64,000 nt of DNA, from contig NZ_AULN01000017.1 in NCBI RefSeq assembly GCF_000422305.1, forward strand, positions 159,561-223,560. Direction: 5' to 3'. Position 1 is the stretch's first letter. Each line of letters begins with the position of its first letter. Shown piece after piece: positions 9,109-16,887 of the stretch. The translations under genes and the position numbers were made by a program. Source of the stretch: Luteimonas mephitis DSM 12574. GTDB taxonomy: Bacteria > Pseudomonadota > Gammaproteobacteria > Xanthomonadales > Xanthomonadaceae. Under the pieces are notes generated by a model. That model did no database searches. It had not been told where the DNA came from and saw only the letters and a list, made by a program, of their open reading frames with translations.

Positions 9109-10461
9109 ATGATCTCCGGGAGAACCCTCGAAAGCTGGTGCGCCAGCCATCCGTTGATCCGCGAGCTGGTCGCGCTGCAGGAAACCACCTGGTTCAATCC
9201 CGCCGTGGCGCCGGTTGCGGAATCACTCGGTGACGTGGGGCTGACGGCGGCGGACGTCGCCGATGCCAGTGCGCGTTTGACGCGCTTTGCTTCCTGGATC
9301 AGGCGTGCGTTTCCGGAGACGGAGGGCAGCGGCGGCATCATCGAGTCGGACGTCCGGCCCTTGCCGACGCTGCATGCCTTGCTGGGCGAGCGCTACGGCC
9401 TGGCCCTGGGCGGATCGCTATGGCTCAAGCGGGACAGCCATCTGCCGATCTCCGGGTCGATCAAGGCGCGCGGCGGCATTTACGAAGTGCTCAAGCACGC
9501 CGAGGATCTGGCGCTGGCGGGAAAGTTGCTGGCGCTCGACGACGACTACGCGGTGCTGGACAGCGACCAGGCCCGGGCCTTCTTCGGCCAGTACAGCATG
9601 GCGGTCGGCTCGACCGGCAACCTTGGCTTGTCCATCGGCATCATGGGTGCCGCGCTGGGTTTCCGGGTGACGGTGCACATGTCCGCGGATGCGCGGCAAT
9701 GGAAGAAGGACATGTTGCGCTCGCGGGGCGTGACGGTCATCGAATACGCCTCCGATTACGGCGTGGCGATCGCCGAAGGCCGCAAGCAGGCGGAGCGCGA
9801 TCCCGCCTGCCATTTCGTTGACGATGAAAACTCGGTCAACCTGTTCCTGGGCTACGCGGTCGCCGCCGAACGGTTGCAGGAGCAGCTGGCGCAAGCCGGT
9901 GTTGCCGTCGATGCGCAGCATCCACTTTTCGTCTATCTGCCCTGCGGCATCGGCGGCGCGCCCGGTGGCGTGGCCTTCGGCCTGAAGCTGGTCTACGGCG
10001 ACGCAGTCCACTGCATCTTCGCCGAACCCACGCATTCGCCGTGCATGTTGCTGGGCGTTCATACCGGGCTGCACGACGCGGTATGCGTGCAGGACTTCGG
10101 CATCGACAACGTGACGGCTGCCGATGGCCTGGCGGTCGGACGGGCATCGGGCTTCGTCGGAAAGGCGATGCAGCGCCTGGTGGACGGCTACTACACCGTC
10201 AGCGACGAGGAGATGTATCGTTTGCTTGCGCTGATGGAGCGCAGCGAAGGCGTGCGCCTGGAACCGTCCGCGCTCGCAGGCGTGCCGGGCATCGCCAGGG
10301 TCCAGGGCGACCAGCACGGCTACCTGGCGCGTGCCGGCCTCGACAGCCGGGCCATGGCGCAGGCCACCCATCTGGTCTGGGCAACCGGTGGCAGCATGGT
10401 GCCGGCGGACGAGATGCAGGCCTACCTGGACAAGGGGCGCAGCTTGCTTGCGAAGGATTGA
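9109..10461 (+). CDS. dsdA: D-serine ammonia-lyase
   Basis: A 450-residue fold-type II PLP enzyme that deaminates D-serine to pyruvate and ammonia, protecting the cell from D-serine or using it as carbon and nitrogen. The PLP lysine is K119 in SGSIKARGG. The phosphate-binding loop is GSTGNLGLS, followed by [18 protein letters not shown] and the C-terminal ATGGSMVP, all DsdA hallmarks. Length matches the E. coli enzyme (about 440). GGGAGG precedes the ATG. No dsdC regulator or dsdX permease is adjacent, so regulation is not local. Confidence 0.93.
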   Translation: MISGRTLESWCASHPLIRELVALQETTWFNPAVAPVAESLGDVGLTAADVADASARLTRFASWIRRAFPETEGSGGIIESDVRPLPTLHALLGERYGLALGGSLWLKRDSHLPISGSIKARGGIYEVLKHAEDLALAGKLLALDDDYAVLDSDQARAFFGQYSMAVGSTGNLGLSIGIMGAALGFRVTVHMSADARQWKKDMLRSRGVTVIEYASDYGVAIAEGRKQAERDPACHFVDDENSVNLFLGYAVAAERLQEQLAQAGVAVDAQHPLFVYLPCGIGGAPGGVAFGLKLVYGDAVHCIFAEPTHSPCMLLGVHTGLHDAVCVQDFGIDNVTAADGLAVGRASGFVGKAMQRLVDGYYTVSDEEMYRLLALMERSEGVRLEPSALAGVPGIARVQGDQHGYLARAGLDSRAMAQATHLVWATGGSMVPADEMQAYLDKGRSLLAKD

Positions 10462-10598
10462 GAAGACGCGCTCGCGAGGCGGGATCTGGCGTCGATCCGC
10501 GGCGGGCGGATGGACTTCGCGCCCATGTCGATGTCGGGGACGCTGGTTCGTCATCCATGCACAAGGCCATGCCGGCCTCGATGACGAGGGAGAAGATC

Positions 10599-11030
10599 AT
10601 GCGCGTGATGGTGTTCGTGAAGGCAACCGAAGACAGCGAGCGGGGCCTGCCGCCCACTGCCGAGATGACCGCGATGTTCGAGGCGATGGGGAAGTTCAAC
10701 GAGGAGCTGGTGAAGGCCGGGGTGATGATCGACGGCGACGGGCTCAAGCCCTCGTCCGCAGGCAAGCGGATCGCCTTCGACGGCGCGGGCAGGACGGTAA
10801 TCGACGGCCCCTTCGCCGAGGCGCGCGAACTGGTTGCGGGTTACTGGGTGTGGGAAGTCAAGAACATGGACGAGGCGGTAGCGTGGGCGAAGCGCTGTCC
10901 CAACCCGATGCCGGGCCCGAGCGAACTGGAGATCCGCCCCTTCTATGAAATGGCGGATTTCGGCGACGCGGTGACGCCGGAGATCGCCGAGCGCGAGCAG
11001 CGGCTGCGCGACCGGCTCGGCGGTGGATGA
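10599..11030 (+). CDS. YciI-like (DGPF) protein
   Basis: A 143-residue YCII/DGPF-domain protein starting MRVMVFVKATEDSE. It contains the signature TVIDGPFAEARELVAGYWVW and the ending EIRPFYEMADFG. An earlier in-frame ATG (10581) is rejected because the GAGGGAG ribosome site lies inside its first codons. Relatives often sit beside ECF sigma factors of the SigJ type, but none is here. The biochemical role of the family is poorly known. Confidence 0.85.
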   Translation: MRVMVFVKATEDSERGLPPTAEMTAMFEAMGKFNEELVKAGVMIDGDGLKPSSAGKRIAFDGAGRTVIDGPFAEARELVAGYWVWEVKNMDEAVAWAKRCPNPMPGPSELEIRPFYEMADFGDAVTPEIAEREQRLRDRLGGG

Positions 11031-11135
11031 AACCGGGCAACGGCAGCAGGCAGGTTCGCCTGTCGCGCGGGATCCATCCCCGGTGCGTGCGGTGATGCCG
11101 GTAGCGGACGGCGCGGAACGCCTGCCGGAGCGGGT

Positions 11136-11699
11136 CTAGCCTGCTCCCGTACGCACCTCGATCCCCAGCGCCGGCGCAATCGCGCGCATGGCCTCGTCGT
11201 CGCGGCCCAGGGTGATCCAGCCGGCAGTGGTGTCGGTGCCGGTCTCCCACAGCCACAGCGTGTAGCCGTGGGTGCGCAGTGCGTCATGGGCGATGCGCAC
11301 GAGCGCGACGGTGTCGGCATCGGCCAGGAATTCGTCGTCGGTCGGATCCTCCACGCCCCAGTCGATGTCGAGGTTCCAGCGCGACACCAGTTCGGTGATG
11401 CTCTCCACGAAGGCGGCCGCGTCGTCGTCCTGCACCTGGAAACCCGACTTCCAGTCGATGATGTCCTTGAGCAGCCACGCCGGCTCGATCTCGTCCTCAC
11501 CTGCGTCCGCGGTCGCGTCCTGGTACTGGCCGAACTGCTGCAGCGCGGTCTCCTCGTCGCCCGGATTGACCAGCAGCAACAGCTGCCACACCAGCTGCTC
11601 GGTGCCGGCGTCCTCGTCGATCCCGTCCTCGGCGCCAAGGCCGTCGGCGAAATTGGCGAAGTTGTCGTCGGCGTCGTACTCGGTGTCGGGTGCGTGCAT
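11136..11699 (-). CDS. DUF6630 family protein
   Basis: About 187 residues starting MHAPDTEYDADDNFANFAD, very acidic. The C-terminal part (VSRWNLDIDWGVEDPTDDE, TLWLWETGTDTTAGWI, LGRDDEAMRAIAPALGIEV) matches the DUF6630 pattern as I recall it. The function is unknown and there is no signal or membrane segment. It is divergent from the MFS gene. An alternative start 10 codons upstream would add only a Pro/Ala stretch. Confidence 0.75.
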   Translation of the reverse strand: MHAPDTEYDADDNFANFADGLGAEDGIDEDAGTEQLVWQLLLLVNPGDEETALQQFGQYQDATADAGEDEIEPAWLLKDIIDWKSGFQVQDDDAAAFVESITELVSRWNLDIDWGVEDPTDDEFLADADTVALVRIAHDALRTHGYTLWLWETGTDTTAGWITLGRDDEAMRAIAPALGIEVRTGAG

Positions 11700-11851
11700 G
11701 TGCGGGGCAGGGGCGGGGCTGGGCGCCAAGGATAGACCCTGCGCGGCGAGTCCACGCGTGCAGCGAGTGCGTTCGCGGCTGCCGCGTTAGCATGGCCGCT
11801 CCGGTCGCCTCGGCGGCAACGTTTGGCGAGGCGCGGCACCTCTTGAGCAGC

Positions 11852-13144
11852 ATGTTCCACTCACTCAGGAGCCATAACTACCGGCTGTGGGCCGGGGGCG
11901 CGCTGGTGTCCAACGTGGGCACGTGGATGCAGCGCATCGGGCAGGACTGGCTGGTGCTGACCGTGCTCACCGACCACAGCGCCACGGCGGTGGGCACGGT
12001 GATGGCGCTGCAGTTCGGGCCGCCGCTGCTGCTGTTGCCGCTGACCGGGTTTGCCGCCGACCACCTGGATCGCCGCAAGCTGCTGCTGTTCACCCAGGCC
12101 GCCGCCGGATTGCTGGCGCTGGGCCTTGGCTTGCTGACGCTGACCGGCGCGGTGCAGCTTTGGCACGTCTACGGGTTTGCCTCGTTGCTCGGCTGCGTGA
12201 CCGCGTTCGACGCGCCGGCGCGGCAGGCGTTCGTGTCGGACCTGGTCGACGATGACGACCTGGCCAATGCGGTGGCGCTGAACTCGGCCTCCTTCAACGC
12301 CGCGCGGATGGTCGGCCCGGCGGTGGCGGGCGCGCTGATCGCGGCGATCGGCGAGGGCTGGCTGTTCGTGGTCAACGCCGGTTCCTATGGCGCGGTGCTG
12401 GTCTCGCTGTGGTTCCTGCGGGTGCACGAGCTGCATGTCGAGGCCCGGCCGGAACGCACGCGCGGCAGCCTGTTGGCCGGGTTCCGCTACGTGTGGCAGC
12501 GGCCGGACCTGGTCGCGGTGCTGGTGATGCTCGCGCTGCTGGGAACGTTCGGCTTCAACTTCGCCATCTTCATTTCCACCATGTCGGTCACCGTGTTCCA
12601 CGGTGACGCCAGCCAGTACGGCCTGCTGACCTCGTCGATGGCAGCCGGCACCATGAGCGGGGCGCTGCTTTCGGCCCGCCGCCCGGCGCCGGGCATGGTG
12701 CTGATGGCAGTGTCGGCGGCGTGCTTCGGCATCAGCGTGGCGGTGGCCGCGGTGATGCCCGGCCCGATCCTGTTCGCGGTCGTGCTGTTCTTCGTCGGCC
12801 TGGCGGCGCTGACCTTCATGACTGCCAGCAACTCGATGATGCAGCTCACCACCGAGCGCACGATGCGCGGGCGGGTGCTGGCGCTGCGCATCGCCGTGGT
12901 CATGGGCGGTACGCCGCTTGGCGCGCCATTGGTGGGCTGGGTGGTCGACCGGTTCGGCGCACGCTTGGCGCTGGGCATCGGCGCGCTGTCCGGGATTGCT
13001 GCCGCCGCGGTGGCGGTCGCCTATCTGGTCAGGCATCGCGAGCTGCGCCTGTCGCGGGATGCCGGGCGTCTGCGCCTGCTCATCGAGGCTGCGCCGGCCG
13101 ACGGGACGGATGTGCGCGTGGCGGCAGGGGAGCGCGTGACGTGA
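11852..13144 (+). CDS. MFS exporter (MFS_3/EntS-like)
   Basis: A 430-residue inner-membrane transporter with about 12 hydrophobic helices. It opens with the family pattern MFHSLRSHNYRLWAGGALVS, then GTWMQRIGQDWLVL, has the loop 2-3 motif ADHLDRRKLLL, and FDAPARQAFVSDLV typical of the enterobactin-exporter-like MFS_3 group. The substrate is unknown. A start at 11792 (MAAPVAS) is possible but would add residues that do not fit the family. The last 30 residues are a soluble tail. Confidence 0.88.
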   Translation: MFHSLRSHNYRLWAGGALVSNVGTWMQRIGQDWLVLTVLTDHSATAVGTVMALQFGPPLLLLPLTGFAADHLDRRKLLLFTQAAAGLLALGLGLLTLTGAVQLWHVYGFASLLGCVTAFDAPARQAFVSDLVDDDDLANAVALNSASFNAARMVGPAVAGALIAAIGEGWLFVVNAGSYGAVLVSLWFLRVHELHVEARPERTRGSLLAGFRYVWQRPDLVAVLVMLALLGTFGFNFAIFISTMSVTVFHGDASQYGLLTSSMAAGTMSGALLSARRPAPGMVLMAVSAACFGISVAVAAVMPGPILFAVVLFFVGLAALTFMTASNSMMQLTTERTMRGRVLALRIAVVMGGTPLGAPLVGWVVDRFGARLALGIGALSGIAAAAVAVAYLVRHRELRLSRDAGRLRLLIEAAPADGTDVRVAAGERVT

Positions 13145-13263
13145 CGGGTGATCGGGCGGCTGGACCGTGCCGTGGATCGTTCTCGACACGCATGGGCGAC
13201 ATGACGGGCGCATTCGTCCGGCGCCGGTAGACTTGCAACCCCTCCAGGCCGCATGACCCAGCG

Positions 13264-13734
13264 ATGATCAACAACGATGTCCTGCGCAGCGTCCGCTACA
13301 TGCTCGACCTGGGCGACGGCAAGGTGGTCGAGATCGCTCGCTTGGCGGATCCCGCGTTCGCCGTCGACAAGGACCAGGTGCGAGCCTTCCTGCTGAAGGA
13401 AGACGACCCCGGTTACCTGGCCTGCAGCGATGGCGTGCTTGCGCATTTCCTCGACGGGTTGATCATCCATCGTCGCGGCATGGACGAAGGCGTGCCGCCG
13501 CGGCCGGTGGAGAAGCGCATCAGCAACAACGTGGTGCTGAAGAAGCTGCGGGTGGCGTTCGAGCTCAAGGACGTGGACATGCACCAGGTGTTCGCGGATG
13601 CGGGGTTCCCCGTGTCCAAGCCGGAGCTGTCGGCATTGTTCCGCCAGCCCGGGCACAAGAACTTCCGCCCGTGCGGCGACCAGCTGCTGCGCAACTTCCT
13701 CAAGGGGCTGACGCTGCGCGTGCGCGGCGCCTAG
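13264..13734 (+). CDS. yehS: DUF1456 family protein (YehS-like)
   Basis: A 156-residue cytoplasmic protein built of two similar helical halves. Each opens with (I/S)NN(D/V)VLxxLR and ends near LLRNFL(K/D)GL, the DUF1456/YehS arrangement. It starts MINNDVLRSVRYMLDL, as in E. coli YehS. The function is unknown. It is convergent with the pseudouridine synthase gene 27 bp downstream. Confidence 0.92.
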   Translation: MINNDVLRSVRYMLDLGDGKVVEIARLADPAFAVDKDQVRAFLLKEDDPGYLACSDGVLAHFLDGLIIHRRGMDEGVPPRPVEKRISNNVVLKKLRVAFELKDVDMHQVFADAGFPVSKPELSALFRQPGHKNFRPCGDQLLRNFLKGLTLRVRGA

Positions 13735-13761
13735 GCCGGGCGTGCGCCGGTCGCGTGCGCC

Positions 13762-14484
13762 TCAGAAGCGTTCGCCAGCGGGTAGGTAGCGCCACATCCC
13801 GACGGGCATCCTGGCCAGCGGCACCCTGCCGATGCGGATGCGCCGGATCGCCACCACGTCCAGGCCGACCTGCGCGCACATGTCGCGCAGTTGCCCGCTT
13901 CGCACGCCCTTGATCGCGAAGCGCAGGCGGATCTCGTTCTGCCAGCTGACCTTGCACGGCGGCAACTCGCGGCCGCCGTAATGCAGGCCGTGGTTGAGCT
14001 TGCGCAGGCCATAGGGCGCAATCTCGCCGCTGACCTCGACCACGAATTCCTGTTCGATCTCATCGCGGTCTTCGGTCAGCCGGCGCCACACGCGACCGTC
14101 CTGGGTCAGCACCATCAGGCCGCTGGCATCGGCATCGAGCGGTACCAGCGGGGTCAGGCGATGGAAGTGGCGCTCGAGCAGGCGCACGCCCGAAGGATCG
14201 TCGGGCCAGTGCGTCCCGGGCTGCACCAGTCCCGCCGCGGCCTTGCGGCCGGTGATCGCATCAAAGCCAACGGGCTTGTGCAGCAGCACCGTGGCCGGTT
14301 CGACGGCTTCGAGCTGCGCGGCGGGATCCAGCGCGACGACCTCGGCGGACACCGGGCGCGCCGGATCTTCGACCACGCATCCATCGACCGACACCCAGCC
14401 GCCCTTGATGTACTGCTCGGCCTCGACGCGCGAGCACCGGGCCAGGTCGGCAACACGTTTCGCCAGTCGAACCGGATCAGGCAT
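13762..14484 (-). CDS. rRNA pseudouridine synthase (RsuA/RluF family)
   Basis: A 240-residue protein with an N-terminal S4 RNA-binding domain (CSRVEAEQYIKGGWVSVDG) and a TruA/RsuA-type catalytic domain. The catalytic aspartate lies in LVPLDADASGLMVLT. The C-terminal KGVRSGQLRDMCAQVGL matches the family. It converts a specific uridine in rRNA to pseudouridine, and the position (RluF-like) is inferred. The opening PDPVRLAKRVADLA is typical of the RluF-like group in xanthomonads. Confidence 0.88.
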   Translation of the reverse strand: MPDPVRLAKRVADLARCSRVEAEQYIKGGWVSVDGCVVEDPARPVSAEVVALDPAAQLEAVEPATVLLHKPVGFDAITGRKAAAGLVQPGTHWPDDPSGVRLLERHFHRLTPLVPLDADASGLMVLTQDGRVWRRLTEDRDEIEQEFVVEVSGEIAPYGLRKLNHGLHYGGRELPPCKVSWQNEIRLRFAIKGVRSGQLRDMCAQVGLDVVAIRRIRIGRVPLARMPVGMWRYLPAGERF

Positions 14485-14565
14485 GGATCGGCGCCGCGGG
14501 AACCAGATTGCGCATTGTACCGGGCAGGGACGCTGCCGCCCGCTGCAACGAGGTCGACGTGGGTG

Positions 14566-15159
14566 TTACCGCTGGTCGAGTTCGTGATGGATCAGCACTA
14601 CGCATTGCGATGCAAACAGCATCCTGGATCCCAGCGTGATCTTCTTCGCGCCCAGGCGCTCGAGGCTGTGGAACGTCTTCTTCGGCATCGGGATGTGGTC
14701 GGTCAGCAGGAAGCAGGGGTTGCCGTCGAACACCTGCTCGCGCATCGGCGTGCCTTTCGGGTCCATCACGAACAGCTGGTGATCCCCCGCCAGTTCCTGC
14801 ACCAGTCGCTCGAAGCTCACCGTGCGCACGGTGACGCCTGGTTCCACCGCTCGCGACTCGTCCTTGCCCATTCCCCGCGATGCATCCAGCGCCTTGGCGA
14901 TCTTGCCCAGCAGCGTGCGCTCGTCGAAGCCGCCGATATCGTGCATGGCGTTGGCGTCGAAGCGGATCGTGCGGGAGAAATCCCGCGTGCTTTCCAGGAC
15001 CAGGTAGATCACGACATCCGCGCGGTGCGACTGGGCCACGAACACCGCATTCATCAGCGCATGCGCGAGGATTTCGGGATGCGCCTCCTTGCCGACGGAT
15101 GCCAGCAGCGCCTCGCTGTCCGTGGGCGCTGCGCGCGCCCTGAGTACGAAGGTTCTCAT
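14566..15159 (-). CDS. trmY: TrmY-like pseudouridine N1-methyltransferase (UPF0217)
   Basis: A 197-residue SPOUT-fold protein. It opens MRTFVLRARAAPTDSEALL and has TIRFDANAMHDIGGFDERT and the C-terminal knot region LTDHIPMPKKTFHSLERLG with KITLGSRMLFASQCVVLIHH, all matching TrmY/UPF0217. In archaea TrmY methylates N1 of pseudouridine 54 in tRNA. A bacterial substrate is less certain. It sits next to a pseudouridine synthase gene on the same strand (82 bp away), a suggestive pairing, although that synthase is of an rRNA-type family. Confidence 0.85.
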   Translation of the reverse strand: MRTFVLRARAAPTDSEALLASVGKEAHPEILAHALMNAVFVAQSHRADVVIYLVLESTRDFSRTIRFDANAMHDIGGFDERTLLGKIAKALDASRGMGKDESRAVEPGVTVRTVSFERLVQELAGDHQLFVMDPKGTPMREQVFDGNPCFLLTDHIPMPKKTFHSLERLGAKKITLGSRMLFASQCVVLIHHELDQR

Positions 15160-15580
15160 GCGTGTTCCGGGAAAAGATGCCAGTGGAAATCGTGATGCCG
15201 GTGCGGGCTTCGGTGGTGGAGACTATGCACCATGCGCCTGCCGCTGGAAGCACCGCGGGGTGCGAGCCAGGGATCGGATGCGATCGGTCCGGTGGTCGAC
15301 CAGGTCGATTGCGCCAACCCCTCTGATTGCCGCTTGTGATCGCAGCCCTGATCGGAATCCTGCTGCGAAAGCCTCCGATCGATGCAGCTCCGCACTTGCC
15401 GGGCGAGATTTTTTCCTAGTCGTGCCGCGTGGGACAGGCTCGAGCGGAGACTAGAATCGTCGTGCGGGAATTCCGCATGGCGATGGCACCGGAAAGAAGC
15501 CTCACGCTCTTCGCATCGCCCCGGGCATCCGCGCAGCCGCGGGCTGCGACGCGATCCATCGATTCGAGACAGGGGACAAC
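15160..15580. other. 421-bp divergent intergenic region
   Basis: Separates trmY (minus) from the outer-membrane protein gene (plus), so it should carry both promoters. A TAGAAT hexamer at 15452-15457 could be a -10 for the + strand gene, which would give a leader of over 100 nt. No clear -35 or RNA gene is seen. Confidence 0.35.
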
Positions 15581-16339
15581 ATGAACAAGACCATCCCGGG
15601 GGCCGCCATGGCCGTCGTCATCGCGGGCGCGCTGCTGGCGTCTGCAAGCGCCCACGCGCAGAGCAAGCCGATCCAGGGTTGGCAGCCAGGGCAGCACGAG
15701 GAGCCGGATCCCGCCAAGCGCGTGCCGCAGGCGCCGCAGCAGGCGCCGCAGCAGGCGCCGGCCAGCCAGCAGGCACAGCCGGCACCAAGGCCGCCATCGG
15801 TTGTCGTACGGGAGCAGCCGTACGCCGCGGCGCAGCCCGAGCCGGCGCAGCGCGAAGAAGATCGCGGTGGCTTTTTCGTGGGCGTGCAGGGCGGCAAGGG
15901 CTGGGTGTATGAAGACGTCGACCAGTCCGCGCTCGCGGTCAATGCCGGCTATCGCTGGCAGGCGGGGCCGGTGTCACTGATCGGCATCGAGGTGGCGAGT
16001 GGTCGGCTGGACAGCACCCGGGAAGGCCCGTGGCGCTACGGCAAGGTCGAGTACGACAGCATCGGTGCAAACGCGCGCTTCAACTTCGGCCGCAACAGCC
16101 CGGTGTACGGACTGGTCCGCGCCGGCTACTGGACAGCCGATGACAGCGAATCGGGCATGGACGTGGATGGTGGCTACTTCGGCGTCGGCCTCGGCGTCGA
16201 TGTCAATCGCCACTTCAACCTGAGCCTGGTCTACACCAACTACGTGTACTTCGAGGATTACTACTGGGAAGGCAACGACTTCCACTACGACATCAATCGC
16301 GCCGACACGCTGATGCTTGGTGCCGAAGTGCGGTTCTGA
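15581..16339 (+). CDS. Outer-membrane beta-barrel protein
   Basis: 252 residues. Signal peptide MNKTIPGAAMAVVIAGALLA ending SAHAQ. A periplasmic Gln/Pro/Ala linker of about 45 residues contains the repeat QAPQQAPQQAP. An eight-stranded-type barrel of alternating aromatic strands follows (GGFFVGVQGGKGWVYEDVD, SPVYGLVRAGYW, HFNLSLVYTNYVYFEDYYW) and ends with phenylalanine (AEVRF), the BamA recognition residue. It belongs to the OmpA/Ax21-like small-barrel group. The ligand or role is unknown. The Gln/Pro linker may cross the peptidoglycan. Confidence 0.85.
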   Translation: MNKTIPGAAMAVVIAGALLASASAHAQSKPIQGWQPGQHEEPDPAKRVPQAPQQAPQQAPASQQAQPAPRPPSVVVREQPYAAAQPEPAQREEDRGGFFVGVQGGKGWVYEDVDQSALAVNAGYRWQAGPVSLIGIEVASGRLDSTREGPWRYGKVEYDSIGANARFNFGRNSPVYGLVRAGYWTADDSESGMDVDGGYFGVGLGVDVNRHFNLSLVYTNYVYFEDYYWEGNDFHYDINRADTLMLGAEVRF

Positions 16340-16639
16340 CCGGCATGGCAGGCGCTGGCATGCCGACCCCATGCCATGCGCCGGCCCCGCGTCGTTCCCG
16401 TTCAGGTCGGTGATCCGTTCCTCGCCGCATGTCGCCGGGCATGGGCGCGGTCGCGGGCTTGTCCAGATGAGCTGCGTGCAACGGAAGCGGATATTCCTGT
16501 GGTAGTGTCCCACTGCCCCGAGGGCCGGTGGAGGGCTTGCACGCCGCCCGGGGCAACTGCCGCATGAAAGCTGCGTCGCCGCCGGATCGCGGGCGCGCGA
16601 TGACCGATGCCTGATGATGGGTTCCCAGGGGGAAATGAC

Positions 16640-16858
16640 ATGTCGAAACTGCTCGATCTGATGAGGAAGCTTGGCAGCGATGCCGCGCTGGCGGAGGAGT
16701 ACGGGAAGGATCCGGAGGCGGTCTTGCGTCGTGCCGGCGTGACCGACGAGGAGCGCAGGGCGATGCTGGAGAGTGATTACGCGGCGGTCGGGAAACTCAC
16801 CGGGCTCGCGGAAGGGCAGTACGCCACCAACCACACCATCAAGGCGTACGACAAGTAG
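16640..16858 (+). CDS. Borosin-type precursor peptide, locus 1
   Basis: A 72-residue peptide (MSKLLDLMRKLGSDAALAEE...) whose first about 55 residues match the helical borosin-binding domain of split-borosin precursors: an opening helix ending LG(S/Q)DA, then YGKDPEAVLRRAGVTDEE, then helix RRAMLESDYAAVGKLTG. The C-terminal tail after GLAEGQ (YATNHTIKAYDK) is the candidate core. Family knowledge: SonA of Shewanella has this size and layout and is methylated near its C-terminus by a separate enzyme. The start is set by GGGGGA 6 nt before ATG 16640. The methyltransferase fusion starts 29 nt after the stop. A LigA-type dioxygenase subunit has a similar fold, but no LigB partner is present. About 300 bp upstream hold no other gene. 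Confidence 0.82.
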   Translation: MSKLLDLMRKLGSDAALAEEYGKDPEAVLRRAGVTDEERRAMLESDYAAVGKLTGLAEGQYATNHTIKAYDK

Positions 16859-16887
16859 CGCCGGCCTCCGTCGCCAGGTACCTGCGC

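Noticed and set aside
16640..16858. LigA-like small subunit of an extradiol dioxygenase
   Set aside because: Similar helical fold, but no LigB catalytic subunit is present and the gene is coupled to a borosin-type enzyme.
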